Origin: Pyrenochaeta sp. MPI-SDFR-AT-0127
Taxonomy: Eukaryota; Ascomycota; Dothideomycetes; Pleosporales; Cucurbitariaceae
Direction: 5' to 3'
Length of the DNA stretch: 64,000 nucleotides
Assembly (NCBI GenBank): GCA_020747015.1
Contig: JAGTJM010000038.1
Coordinates: 124,001-188,000, forward strand
Shown: piece after piece, positions 12,525 through 23,517 of the stretch
Numbering within the stretch: position 1 is the stretch's first letter
Layout of the letters: each line of letters opens with the position of its first letter
Made by a program: the position numbers and the translations under genes
The notes under the pieces: generated by a model
Told to the model about the DNA's origin: nothing
What the model saw: only the letters and a program-made list of their open reading frames with translations
The model's database searches: none

Positions 12525-13499
12525 TTAACCATGACGAAGCCGAAAATATCTAGGGTCTTTCAACAGCGGAACATCATCCTCACTGTCTTCAACCACCTCC
12601 AACAGGACGGGTAGCCTCGCACGACTCCTTGGTGCTTTTGCTGCCATTCTTCTCACCCCACGCTTGATAGGTAAGTCGATCTCGCTCTCGTCAGACCCGC
12701 TCTTATCAGACTTGCTATCAGTTCTATTTTCCAGCCAAGTCTCGTTGTCTTGCTCCATCTCTTCGTCTGTCTCTCCAATATCGGAGTCCCACATCTTTAA
12801 CCCCATTCTCTGTCGTCTCGTCCCCTCCTTCAACTTCCACGCAATCTCCTTCTCCCTGGCCGTTGGCACCTTTTTGTTGCTCTTCCTTGTTTGTAAGCCT
12901 CGAAGATGCGCCGCAGCACGCTTCACATCGCGCTCTTCCGCGTGCGGGCCAGCCTTGACCTCCGCGAGGCTCTTATTGAGCCACCATTGTGGGTCATGGA
13001 TGCCAGGTAGGATACCTTGCCTCACCCAATCTGGCCGAGGGATACCAAGCTCGTATACTTCGTGTGTAGGGGAGGTATAGATTTCTGTGCCATAACGGCG
13101 GAGAAGAGCGAGGCTGGATTTGTGTGAAGATGTGGTTGCGAGCTTGAAGCGGGTTGTTTGCAGTACTGAAGACTTTCTTGTGTACTTGACGCCGGATAGG
13201 ACTCGCTCCAGGAGTGGGTGGTAGTTTCTTGTCTCCAATTCGGTATTCGCTGCTGCTTCCTCGTTAGATAGTCGTGGAGGACTCCAATTTACTGACTCAC
13301 GGTGATAGGGAGATGATTCGGAGGGACTCCGCGGTGCTGATGCGTTTCGCGGAGTTGCCTGACAGTTAGATGTTGGCACCAGAGTTGGTGACAAACCGGG
13401 AAGAGGAGATGAATCGTCATCATTGTTGGTGCCTAGATGTGGACGCTTTGGAGACAATGAGACCAGCTCATCGCTCGCCTTGCGCTTTGAGGATTCCAT
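12525..13499 (-). CDS. Basic, Ser-rich hypothetical protein, probably nuclear
   Basis: Single exon of 324 residues from the ATG at 13499. The frame is open further upstream to 13745 but contains no ATG there, so that part is probably 5' leader. The start MESSKRKASDEL and the following SPKRPH form a bipartite-like nuclear localisation signal. The first 90 residues are Ser/Pro-rich and low in complexity. A compact middle part has YHPLLERVLSGVKYTRKSS, RPDWVRQGILPGIHDPQWW and RQRMGLKMWDSDIGE, followed by an acidic stretch and a basic tail (KRGVRRMAAKAPRSRAR). The Trp/Pro-rich middle looks conserved in style, but I cannot name a domain. Chromatin or RNA association is only an inference from composition. 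Confidence 0.75.
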   Translation of the reverse strand: MESSKRKASDELVSLSPKRPHLGTNNDDDSSPLPGLSPTLVPTSNCQATPRNASAPRSPSESSPYHRESVNWSPPRLSNEEAAANTELETRNYHPLLERVLSGVKYTRKSSVLQTTRFKLATTSSHKSSLALLRRYGTEIYTSPTHEVYELGIPRPDWVRQGILPGIHDPQWWLNKSLAEVKAGPHAEERDVKRAAAHLRGLQTRKSNKKVPTAREKEIAWKLKEGTRRQRMGLKMWDSDIGETDEEMEQDNETWLENRTDSKSDKSGSDESEIDLPIKRGVRRMAAKAPRSRARLPVLLEVVEDSEDDVPLLKDPRYFRLRHG

Positions 13500-14093
13500 T
13501 ATTTCGTTTGTTTGGAAGGGCACGATTTGAACGAATAGAGGTTGAACAGATCGCGGTTGAAATTGCAATGATAGTGGAGCAGCTAAGAAGAGACTGAGGC
13601 TGGACTTTATAGTATTGGAATGGAGGGGATTCAGGTTTGGAGTGAAATCGGGAACAATAGCACAATAGCTCAACAAGTTTGCGTTCTGAGTGAATGTGTG
13701 CAATCTGCCGACCACAATAACAGAAGAGCGCGACAATAGAGCCAATATCTTTTCATATTGTCTTCAACAGCTGGTGATCTATATTGTGATAATATTTTCA
13801 TGGTTATAGAAACTCATATACGTTTTTCCATGGCCACCTCCACGTCCTGTATTTTGGTTGAGTCAATTGTCACAGGTCACATTGCAGACACTCATCACAC
13901 GGGAAGATTGCGTAGACAAGGAAGTCACAGCTCTGAACTCAAGATCAGACAATTTCGATTTTTCTAGCTACTCCAGGTATAACGGTACAGATTGTGAGTG
14001 GTGAATGCCATATTGACATGGTTTTGGGATGAATCTTACTCTGCGCGACTTTCTACCTTGCGACCGGAGGGTTCACTGAACTGCACATCCCCT
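13500..14093. other. Intergenic
   Basis: 594 bp holding the promoter and leader of the nuclear-type gene and the 3' flank of the F-box-like gene. Nothing else seen. Confidence 0.5.
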
Positions 14094-15638
14094 TCATGAG
14101 AGGCTTGTGTCATTCATTGAATCTAGATAGTCCAACTCGCCGCTGATTGCCTCCCCTTCCATTTGACTGGCATTTAGGCCGACCCAGCATATCAATCGGC
14201 GGCGTGTGACAGGGTGATTCATGGCTTCGCGGTACTGGTCGAGATAAGGGCGCAATACCTCAGGCCTGACGTCTCCAACTGGTGCCGTGCGCGGATCGTT
14301 GTTTGAATCGATAGAATTAGTTCCCTTGATCTTGTCTTCGTACGGAATGGGACCTTGATGACCAAGCTTGCGCATGATCCAGTGCTCAGAGTCAACCTCA
14401 AAAGTGATGTACCCTTGCATGTCAGGAATCGCCAGTGGTTTCTTAGGCATTGACTTGAGAAGGGCATCGAAGCGCACCATTCGGTTCTGCTCGTCAAGTT
14501 TACTCCAAGCTTTGGCAAGCTCATAGCCTTCCTTCGTGGGCTTATTAGCAACCATACTGTGGGCTTTAGCGAAGGCTTTAGCGGCCTTGATGGGATGCTC
14601 AAGACCAATCTCTGCAATGCCAAGCAAGAAATAGAAGCGCGCCCTGACAGAGACTGATACGGTATGGTTATTGTCATTAGCCATTCGTTCGGCCGCGTGC
14701 ACACGGACGGTCATATGCGGAATTGCCCTGTACATTCGTTCTCCAGACTCTTTGAGCGCTGCGTCTGAAAGCATCAGCAGTGCTGTATCAACCCAAGTGA
14801 TACAATCAATACGACAAAGAGCCTTCGTAAACTCTTTATCAATACTGGTGGCCATGTTGTTTAGATTCATAGCGCTATCCATGAAGGTGCGAGTGTCCTC
14901 GTATTTAGCCAATGTCATGTCGGCATTGTTGAGGCTGAAAGCCCAGTCACCCATGCGCTTAATGGAAAGTGCAATGTCATGTATTTCCCATGCTGCAGCT
15001 CGAACCCAGGCAATCCTTTGGGTCATGGCTCTTTTGACACGCTCCACTATTGCAGTATCGAATCTCCCAACAAAGGTAACGTTCTGAACTAGAGCACCAC
15101 CACAGACTCGTTCGAAGGGAAAGAGGAGCTCCGATTGTTTAATGATTGAAACAGGTGAAGTAGCAAAGGCTGGCTGATGAAGCTTGAAGTCGACATTATA
15201 ACACATGAAGTTGGCGAGATCGAGGAGGCGAAGGAGGCGAGTGTACTTGGGAATGTCCGCCAGCAGGAGCAGAAACGTTGCTGGTTTTTCCAACTTCATA
15301 GAAGCTGGGAGGCGCTTGTTCATAGGATTGGACCCAATCGTGATGTCGGCAACATGGTGTTCAAACTTTCCCTTGAGCTTGAAGAATGGGACTTCATGGT
15401 TAAGCATGCTCTTCTCGGCAATGCTGAAGTAGTTGTGCACTTTGATAAACGTGTTCTTCTGATAGAGTACGGCAGCTGCTTCTTTATTGATGGCGTGATT
15501 GAGGCGCAAGGTGTTTGTCTCGAACATGTAGTGCTCTACCAGGAGGTGATTGGGCGGCTGGCGGACATTCTCCGAGATGAGAAGGTATCCGAGGATCTGT
15601 TGGCGGAGTTCTGGCCACAACTGCTCGAAACGAGACAT
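14094..15638 (-). CDS. F-box-like domain protein
   Basis: Single exon, 514 residues. The only ATG near the start is at 15638 (MSRFEQLWPELRQQILGYLL); the five upstream codons are reached only from a GTG. The N-terminus has the layout of the fungal F-box-like proteins: a leucine-rich F-box-like helix pair, then NTLRLNHAINKEAAAVLYQKNTFI, the typical stretch placing a residue inventory (NKEAAAVLYQ) after the box. The rest is alpha-helical with TPR-like character (ARFYFLLGIAEIGLEHPIKAAKAFAKA). F-box proteins recruit substrates to SCF ubiquitin ligases, but in this expanded ascomycete family substrate and even Skp1 binding are mostly untested. Confidence is high that it is a gene, moderate for the F-box reading. 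Confidence 0.8.
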   Translation of the reverse strand: MSRFEQLWPELRQQILGYLLISENVRQPPNHLLVEHYMFETNTLRLNHAINKEAAAVLYQKNTFIKVHNYFSIAEKSMLNHEVPFFKLKGKFEHHVADITIGSNPMNKRLPASMKLEKPATFLLLLADIPKYTRLLRLLDLANFMCYNVDFKLHQPAFATSPVSIIKQSELLFPFERVCGGALVQNVTFVGRFDTAIVERVKRAMTQRIAWVRAAAWEIHDIALSIKRMGDWAFSLNNADMTLAKYEDTRTFMDSAMNLNNMATSIDKEFTKALCRIDCITWVDTALLMLSDAALKESGERMYRAIPHMTVRVHAAERMANDNNHTVSVSVRARFYFLLGIAEIGLEHPIKAAKAFAKAHSMVANKPTKEGYELAKAWSKLDEQNRMVRFDALLKSMPKKPLAIPDMQGYITFEVDSEHWIMRKLGHQGPIPYEDKIKGTNSIDSNNDPRTAPVGDVRPEVLRPYLDQYREAMNHPVTRRRLICWVGLNASQMEGEAISGELDYLDSMNDTSLS

Positions 15639-17102
15639 TCTGAGTGATTGCACCTGTAGAATGTGTTCGGAGCGGAGCGTATTTGATTACACCGAGACTG
15701 AGCAATGCAAACAAGTGGTCTTGTCTAGCCGAAGCGTCTTGCGATATTAGCGGCCGGAGTGACCAAGGTAAGAGCGTGGTTGATGAGGAGGTAGCAAGCG
15801 TTGCAAGGTGAGGAAAAGTTTTGCGTTCAGTGGAGGAGCTGCTGTTGTGCCATAAGAGTTAGGCGTAACATATTTGGAAGGGGCGCGAACCGCGTCGACG
15901 CGCCATCACGTGGCAGCTCGTCACGCAGTGATGGATTCCACATATGAGGACTACTAGAAATCAATAGTTCGTTGAGAGTAGTTCCGTCTCTATGAGACTG
16001 AAGTCACCCCACAACATAATCAGAGTGCATGTCTTGCACCGTCATCAATTGACCACCAGGCAATGCAGAAACGCTTATCTAAGATCCAAACTTCCTTTGA
16101 GTTGCAGGTATTGAAGAGGAAGAGAGAGCGCTTGAACGGGTGATAAGGACTGAGGCCGATGATTCTGCAGTGAAATGAGCTACAAAGTGCAAGCTCATTG
16201 TTGGACTGGCGTACTGACTGGAGGCTTCTTCAATTACCTGCCTATCCAATCCTGCTAGACACCTCCTCTCGACAACATATTGATGTTTCTTTCGTCTTGA
16301 TGCAGAAACTAGTTTCCTACAATGAGGTATGTGGTACTACACACAGGGTACGCGGCATGTTGTTTTGGAAAGTGTCCCTTTCCCCGATGTTACAGCAGCG
16401 TTCATGTTCGTGCTCTCTAGCTTTCCACATCGTGCATCCTACTACATCTGTATACCCTATACATTTGCTGGTGCACTTCTCAAGGAATTGAATTCCTTTT
16501 GAGAGCCATTAGTGCGAGCACCATGAACGTGAACTCATCGGCAGCTTCACGTCGAGAAGAGATCTGTGTTGCGTCGCACTGGGGATATAACAAAATCCTG
16601 AGTAAATGAACAGACTTTGGAGACTCCAAAGTATGCTCTGAGATTTGATCAGTTCGTGCTAGAAGATTTTAATGAGGCTTAGAAATCGCACAGCTATCGC
16701 AACAATGCTTCCCTAGCCAAAATATAGGAGCATACGGTAATTCGCTGTTAAGGCACAGCAACCAGCTGTTTTGACCTGACTACAGTCACATCAAATATAG
16801 CAAATTGGGTCTTAGGAACGCAGGAAGGCAGCCCTAATCAAGTTGTACCACCTGATTGCACTTTCCTCGGCAAATGGCAGGGATCACCACACCGTTTAGG
16901 TAGGTATGATGTAGTGGCTCGCCTAAAGTCATGGTTGTGGGCACATCGAACCACGTATTTGAAGAATTGGCCCCAAGCTGATGAGGCGGAACGGACCAGG
17001 GTCAGGCTGATGAGGGTGGCCTTGCGACAACAAGAACCTCCAATACTTAATACGGCCGCAGTACCCCATACTGGCAGCCAATCCGCCGTGAACTCTAGCC
17101 AC
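15639..17102. other. Intergenic, promoter region
   Basis: About 1.46 kb between the divergent F-box-like gene and the arabinanase. No gene is supported; the frame that runs into the arabinanase from 16914 lacks an ATG-led secretory start before 17103. Confidence 0.5.
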
Positions 17103-18186
17103 ATGCCTCAATTCTTACTAAAAGTGTTTATCGGTTTACTTGGACTTTCCTCCGCTCTTACACTTCAACAAACTTCCACTTATCCATCACCTGAACCTTG
17201 CACTGGCAACTGCACTTTTATTCATGATCCCAGTGTGGTCCGCAGAAGCGATGGAACCTGGCTTCGATTCTCCACCATTGGTAATATTGCGGTAGCTACT
17301 GCACCCGCACTCATTGGGCCATGGACTTACCAAGGTCCTTTACTCGCCCAGGGCTCTAGTATCAAGCTGCGCAGCGACCAAGAATTATGGGCACCAGATG
17401 TGTTCTTCGCAAACAATCGGTTCTATGCGTACTACAGTGTCAGCAAGAGCGGATTCCAAGGTTCGGAAATTGGTGTCGCAACAAGCGAAACTGGTGAGGT
17501 GGGAACGTGGACGGATCATGGCAGTGTAGGTGTGCCCAAGTCTCCAGATTACAACATCATCGATGCCAATTTTTTCCGTGAATGCGATACATGCGCAAAC
17601 TTATGGCTGTTTGGATCGGCCTGGAAGGGCGTCTTCCTGACCTCACTCAGTGACGATTACCTCACCTGGAGCGGAGAACCACCCCATCAGGTATTGTACA
17701 ACTCGTCTCGCCCATCGAAACCACAAGATTATCCTTCCATAACAGAAGGGGGGTTTATGTTCTGGTGGGAGGTGCGTGGGACGAAATACTACTATAATTT
17801 CTTCTCGTCAGGCGCATGTTGCAATGCGGGAAACGATCTGGAGGCACCAGGTGATGAGTACAAGATCATGGTGTGTCGCGCAACGACACCCACTGGGCCG
17901 TTCAGAGATAAAGATGGAAAAAATTGCGCGACAGAGAACGGAGGGACATTGGTGCTGGGCAGTCACGGTAACATATATGCTCCGGGTGGCCAGGGTGTTA
18001 TTGTGGATCCAGATGTTAATCGTATCGCGCTATACTATCATTATGGTAAGTCTGTTACACTGAAAACAAGATACATCATTGCTGATATTTATAGCGGATA
18101 CGATTGTTGGGTATGAGTTCGAGAAATTCTTGTTTGGATTCAATTATCTTGACTTCTCAAGCGGGTGGCCAGTCGTCACTGTGTAA
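17103..18186 (+). CDS. Secreted GH43 endo-1,5-alpha-L-arabinanase
   Basis: Cleaves the alpha-1,5-arabinan side chains of plant pectin outside the cell. The exons 17103-18045 and 18095-18186 are joined over a 49-bp intron (gtaagt..atag, phase 1) and give 344 residues. Without splicing the frame ends early; with it the family C-terminus YYHYADTIVGYEFEKF..FSSGWPVVTV appears. A signal peptide (MPQFLLKVFIGLLGLSSALT) starts at the second in-frame ATG, at 17103; the upstream extension to 16914 has no secretory signal and is probably leader. The catalytic residues of the five-bladed propeller are present: Asp42 (HDPSVV), Asp154 (IIDANFF) and Glu215 (ITEGGFMFW), plus WAPDVFF. The spacing fits subfamily 5 arabinanases. 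It works with the other wall-degrading gene in the window, the AA9 enzyme at 36.2 kb. Confidence 0.94.
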
Positions 18187-18554
18187 TCGAAGTGTTATGC
18201 GACGGGAAGCAATCTAACGCTTAAAATATGAGCATACTTCCAACCTAAACAGTGTTCTGCAATGGTGGTGGCTGCCCAGGGGAAGCTAGATAGCTTTCCA
18301 AGCGCGAAGAACTGCAGAATACCATGAGTCCAGGAGCCTTTAAATCCACCTCAACTGGAGGTCATACTGTTCATTATTACCCATTGTCAGAAGCCGTTAC
18401 TAGAAGCTAGGTTTATCAGCCATTAGCTTTGCTGCAAATGACATCCCGTGCCGGTTCAGGTGACCTTGGGCTCGCACAAAATTCTCTCGGCGTTGAAAGA
18501 GCATTGATATATATTGACGATAAAAGAAAGACTATAAGTCCAAATAATCCCCTG
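18187..18554. other. Intergenic between converging genes
   Basis: 368 bp between the arabinanase and SDR stop codons; no gene seen. Confidence 0.5.
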
Positions 18555-19551
18555 TCAGAACTTGTCCAATGCTCCCTCAGTCCATTCCCACAGTCTTCCT
18601 GCTAACTGCTCATCCCTTCCCTCTTTGGTCAATTTTTCCCAACAATCCTCCCCAACGGGTCGATAGAAACCTCCATTCCTGATTGAACTTTTCTTCGCTC
18701 CTGCAGCACACCATAATTGATTCAGGACCCCTTCTTCCGGCTCCAATTTCTTAACACCACCCAGCCAAGTTGTGACATCAACAAGTATCTTATTGAACCC
18801 CTTCATCTCGGTATTCATTGGAGTCATAACAAGGCCTGGATGTATGGAAACGGATGTTATGGAGGGATATCGACGCGCTAGTTCTGTAGAAAAGAGAATG
18901 TTTGCAAGTTTAGATTGGCCATATCGCACCCAAGGGCCGAGAATGGTACGAGACATTGTGCTTCCAGAGTCGAGCTCGGCAAAGGATATACCGCCTTTGA
19001 TGGCGCGGTGGAATCCATAACCATCAGATGTATTATTGATGATTCGTACGTCCGAATCGGGGTTTTCCGCAGTAGCGATTAGAAATGGGAGCAATTGTTT
19101 CGTGAGCATGGCATGCCCAAGATGATTAGTAGCGAATTGGATCTCGTACCCGTCAACACTAAGACTTGGTGGTTTTGCGATAATGCCAGCATTGTTCATT
19201 AAAATATCGAGACGAGTATGCTTGAAGCCGGATATAACGCTGTCTTTCACGGAGCGTAAAGATGAAAGATCCATTTCGAGGAAGCTAATTGCTGTGGTTG
19301 GATGTTTGGTTGTGATCTCAGATATCAGATTATTTCCAGCTGAGACATTACGGCCAGTGAAGTATATATGCTCTGCCCCGTGGCCAGCAAATGCGCGAAT
19401 GGATTCAGCGCCCAATCCTGCTGTACCTGGAGCTAGGTTAGCTCTGAGATTTGAACGTGACAAGTTGTGAAGTACCGCCCGTGACAAATATAACCTTGCC
19501 TGAGAGATTGACTATGTCTTTTGCCGGGTCGAAATCCTTGAAACCTTGCAT
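18555..19551 (-). CDS. Short-chain dehydrogenase/reductase
   Basis: NAD(P)-dependent oxidoreductase of the SDR family. There are two exons, 19551-19476 and 19426-18555, with a 49-bp intron (gtactt..ccag) lying inside the cofactor motif. Splicing rebuilds VTGGTAGLGAESI, the TGxxxGxG nucleotide-binding motif, which proves the short first exon and the ATG at 19551. The product is 315 residues. It also has NNAGI, an active-site YGQSKLANILFS (YxxxK) and SIHPGLVMTPM after it. The layout is that of the retinol-dehydrogenase/WW-domain-oxidoreductase-like fungal SDRs; the substrate is unknown. It is co-oriented with, and 457 bp downstream of, the Baeyer-Villiger-type monooxygenase, which would suit consecutive oxidation steps (alcohol to ketone to ester), an inference from position only. 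Confidence 0.92.
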
Positions 19552-20008
19552 GTTCGATGTGCTGGACTGTCCGTACTGAGGCGCTATGATTTTGCGTAGT
19601 AGACGTTACTATTCCTGAAGTTGTAATGATTCAGAAACAACTTCAACGGATCGTATCTTATATATTGGTTGCGCTCCTTAAAGTCCAACCGGACGAATAC
19701 ACGTCGGCGTACAGTCCATATGTACAGTCCTCCAGCCTGTAGCCTAATTTACTGCTTTCGGCGCAACGACAACCCGCAAGAGTGCAGAACACACGGACGA
19801 TATTTCAAAGTGCAAAAACGCTATACCTAGTTAGGCATGAGGACATCTGAATTAGCCCGACTCAAATGGTTTCCGTGAGATCCACAAATATGGGAAACTT
19901 GGGGGCCACAGAAGATAAGAACAGTGCAAACTATCATCCGATATGTATTATACTGCTGCTTCACCTGTTTCTCTGGTTAGGTTCTTAGATGACGGACGGC
20001 TGCAAAAC
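19552..20008. other. Intergenic, SDR promoter
   Basis: 457 bp between two co-oriented genes. It presumably contains the SDR promoter. No gene seen. Confidence 0.5.
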
Positions 20009-21643
20009 TTACAACACCGCCGAGATCTCAGCATAGCTGTCTGATGCATTTTCTTGTCTCGTAATCATATATCCCTTATATTTACCAGCGATGACATCAC
20101 TCAGATGATCTCGGTATGCTTTCAATCCACCGAACCAGAACAATGTACTGTGTTTCTTCCCTTCAACATTCTCGCCAAATACCCAACCCTTCGGCTCATG
20201 AAACAAGCTGCCTTCCACTATTTTATTGCTCAGATCTGAGAATTGTTTTTCGGCATCAGCCGCCGCCTCTACGGTGCCTGATATTCCAACGTACGCGATG
20301 AGGTCTGAAATGAAGTCGACCTGTACCTCAATTTGGGGAGGTGCATTGGTGAACGGGTGATGTGGGCCGCTTATTAAAAACAAGTTGGGGAACGAAGAGA
20401 CTGAGAATCCAAGATATGATGTGGCTTCTTTGGCCCAATGCTCCTTGAGCGTCTGGCCGGCTCGCCCACGTATATCAAGTCGCGAATAACTGCCCGTGAC
20501 GGCATCAAACCCTGTTGCGAAAATGAGTGCATCGAGATCATGTTCCACGCCATCAGTTGTCTTCGCACCTTTTGGTGTAAGCTCCGCAAATGAAGTTTCT
20601 TTGAGTGACACAAGGGATACGTTTTCTCTGTTGAACGTCTCATAGTATCCGTTGTTACAAATCGGACGTCTGGCGTACGGCTCGTCGGGTATGAGTCGGC
20701 GCCTTGTCTCAGGATCCTTGACAATCTCAATAATTTTACTCTTGATGAAGTCGCACGCCGCATTATTTGCTTTTCGATCTGTTGTGGTATCCGAGAACAC
20801 GCCGAACATGAAGCGGAACCCATTGCCTTGGTCCCACGCCTCTTGGAACCGGCGTTGGCGTTCCTCATCATCAACACTATAAGTTGGTATTGTGCTTTCA
20901 GTAAATCCAAATGCGACTGAAGAATTGCGCACATTGTTCCAAATTTCGTCATAGTTTGCATTTATTTCCGCCCTTTCCACTTCTGTCACAGGCCGATTGC
21001 CGTTTGGAACGTTCCACTGAGCATTTCTCTGAAAGCTGGTGACGTGTTTTGCCTCTTTGGCTACTTCAACCAAGAGTTGGCTACCTGTTGATCCATTTCC
21101 AACAATCCCCACTCGCTTGTTCCGGAAGTCATACTGATCGGGCCAGGCTGCTGTATGGTATAGCTCACCCTCGAATGCATCGAAGTTCTTTATTTCAGGA
21201 TAGTTCTTGCTGTTGAGCGCACCAAGTGCAGTGAGCAAGAAGTGTGTGGTGTGCGATTTCCCGGCCACGGTTTGCACTGTCCAAGCGTTTTCCCCCTCAT
21301 CATATGCAGCACCTGTAAACAAGGTGTTGAATCGAATGTACTTTCTCAAGTCATACTTGTCCACCACATGAGAGAGGTATGCCTGTACCTCCGGCTGTGA
21401 CAAATAATGATTCTTCCATGGATATGTCTGCAGAAGCTCCTTATCCCACGAGTATCGGTAGGTAAAGGAATGTACATCAGAGGATGCTCCAGGGTACCGA
21501 TTCCAATGCCAAGTACCCCCTACATCTTGTCCAGCCTCAAGGAGTAACACCCTGAATTTGAGTTCACGTAGTCGATACAATTGGTAGATGCCGGCGAAAC
21601 CTGCCCCTACAACGATCGCGTCGTAGTCGGAATGAGGTATCAT
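20009..21643 (-). CDS. Flavin-dependent Baeyer-Villiger-type monooxygenase
   Basis: FAD- and NADPH-dependent enzyme that inserts oxygen next to a ketone, giving an ester or lactone. Single exon, 544 residues from the ATG at 21643 (MIPHSDYD); the upstream in-frame codons are reached only from GTG. Visible are the FAD Rossmann motif VVGAGFAG (residues 11-18), GGTWHWNRYPGASSD, the BVMO fingerprint FEGELYHTAAWP (157-168, FxGxxxHxxxW[P/D]), and the NADPH Rossmann motif GNGSTG (182-187). The length and the GTWxWNRYPG motif match the cyclohexanone/cyclopentanone monooxygenase-like group. No transmembrane segment is seen. The true substrate cannot be inferred. It sits upstream of a co-oriented SDR. 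Confidence 0.93.
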   Translation of the reverse strand: MIPHSDYDAIVVGAGFAGIYQLYRLRELKFRVLLLEAGQDVGGTWHWNRYPGASSDVHSFTYRYSWDKELLQTYPWKNHYLSQPEVQAYLSHVVDKYDLRKYIRFNTLFTGAAYDEGENAWTVQTVAGKSHTTHFLLTALGALNSKNYPEIKNFDAFEGELYHTAAWPDQYDFRNKRVGIVGNGSTGSQLLVEVAKEAKHVTSFQRNAQWNVPNGNRPVTEVERAEINANYDEIWNNVRNSSVAFGFTESTIPTYSVDDEERQRRFQEAWDQGNGFRFMFGVFSDTTTDRKANNAACDFIKSKIIEIVKDPETRRRLIPDEPYARRPICNNGYYETFNRENVSLVSLKETSFAELTPKGAKTTDGVEHDLDALIFATGFDAVTGSYSRLDIRGRAGQTLKEHWAKEATSYLGFSVSSFPNLFLISGPHHPFTNAPPQIEVQVDFISDLIAYVGISGTVEAAADAEKQFSDLSNKIVEGSLFHEPKGWVFGENVEGKKHSTLFWFGGLKAYRDHLSDVIAGKYKGYMITRQENASDSYAEISAVL

Positions 21644-23517
21644 AGTTGTGGAATTATCCAGCGGGAGTAGTGTTTTGATATGTCCTCGCACCTCCTCTAT
21701 CTGCGCATCTACTTATCAGCTGTGACGCGAATCACGCAATCGCGGATCCGAAATGCGAATGACGCCAAATTACGAACGCGCAACGAACTCAGGCATAGGG
21801 TATGTCGCTAGAAAAACTTATTTAGGTTTAGTATCGACAAATGACTCGAGATGATCAGAAACCGACGCCGACTCCAGTTCTGTTTGACTTTGTGATGGTT
21901 GTTTGTACCTTGTCATGTGAGAAATGTCGTGAACCATATCCTATAAAGGTGTTCATCACAGACGGTATTCATATCTGAAAAAACTTGAATAGCGTGCTCT
22001 CATAAGAACTGATATCTCGACATCCCGCAAATCCAAAATCACACCATTCGAATGAATTTATAGTGGGGCGATACGGCACAAGTTCCTAGAAGCGGCTGTA
22101 CAAACCTCAAGATTTACCCTCTAGCATGTAGCGGATTTGAATATTGATCAAATAAAAGCATCGAAAATATTTTGAATTGTAATGATAGCCCCAAGACTGT
22201 GGCAGTGATATTGTTGGGAGCATGATCTCTGCAGCGGAATTTAGTCACTAGGGTGAATCAGCATGCGACGTTGCTCGGGTCTTTATGGACCTCCATATGC
22301 CCACCTTTTTGTCTGCGAATGTCGATTTGATTATTGTAGTTGTTACAAGTCCCCTTCTAGCGCTGACAATTCGCTACTTAGTGGCATCAAGCGCTTTATG
22401 GCCGCAGTATTGAAGTAGCACTACCTGCGTCGCAGCGTGCGGCCTGCGATTGTGATCGGCTTATCGCTAACAGATAATGCGAACAAAAAGAAAGAAAAAA
22501 TAGAAATACGAAGCTTTCAGAACACTTCAGAAGAGTATCTTCGGACTGGTGAACGTTGTGAAGACATTGGAATGACAATAGAGGGCTGCATGGGTCTTGG
22601 CGCCCAGATTGTATAATTAGGTATGGTCTGGCTCAAGGATCAAGATAGAGGAGAGTTCAGATTAGTGTCAGCAACGAGCGACTCCTATCCTGATCTGCAT
22701 ATCTGAAGACACTGCATACAGTTGTGAGTGTGAGGACTGTGTTCTCGAAATCATACTTGCGTTCACTGCACCCAGTCCAATTAAGAGCACCTAGACTCAT
22801 CTGTTGTACCAAGTTGCCGATAGGGACCGCTATGTACGCGTATTCGTAAGGTGGAAGAGAGGACTGATGCTTGGCTGATGTCTTGTCGATGTCTGAGATG
22901 ATCCGTGGCGCGCTTCGATCTCCAGGCCAAGAAAGGATGCCTTGCGCCAGGACCCTGACACACGTCAGGGAATCGTCAGCTTGTCAGTACGCAGCAAGGA
23001 TTCCCCAAGAGCATCGCGTGTGCGGTGGGAGGCGCATGCGTGGGTTAGTGTGTCCCCCTTTCGATACCGGCATGAGCGACTCGACATCCGAAATGATGGG
23101 CCAAGGAGATCGCGGCGGAGATTACCCTGTCCGAGGACCCGGAGAGGCTCTGCGACCATTTGCCGCGATGAAACGCGCTAGACGCACATCATGCTTCTGG
23201 CAGCAGCACTGGAAAAGCTTAGCGACCCGCTATACGGTACATACGGCCACTAAAAGTACTTTAAATAAGAAAGACCGAATGCGAGCGCGAGTGCTGGGCG
23301 CGCACAGCTTTGCGGCTTAATACCACGAGTCGACAAGATGGAAACATCAAGAACTGACCGAGACAGCAGCACAAGCGATTCGGACAAATTGAATAGGAGC
23401 TGAGGACAACAAGTGAATCCCTACTTCCGAGCGTCACATTATATATCCCAGCGACGCTCGCACTAGATAGTAACCCATATTCTCCACTCAGCAAGCCTTC
23501 AAGTAGATAACTTGACA
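21644..23517. other. Intergenic, no supported gene
   Basis: About 1.9 kb between divergent genes. A 149-codon plus-strand frame at 22871-23320 has an Arg/Cys-rich random-looking composition and no motif. The rest is AT-rich with short frames only. Confidence 0.5.

Noticed and set aside
13500..13745. Upstream extension of the basic nuclear-type protein
   Set aside because: Frame is open but holds no ATG; it starts from TTG and has leader-like composition, so the ATG at 13499 was used.
22871..23320. 149-codon plus-strand frame between the BVMO and amylase genes
   Set aside because: No domain, erratic composition, and overlapping frames of similar length on the other strand; looks like a chance open frame in a GC-richer patch.
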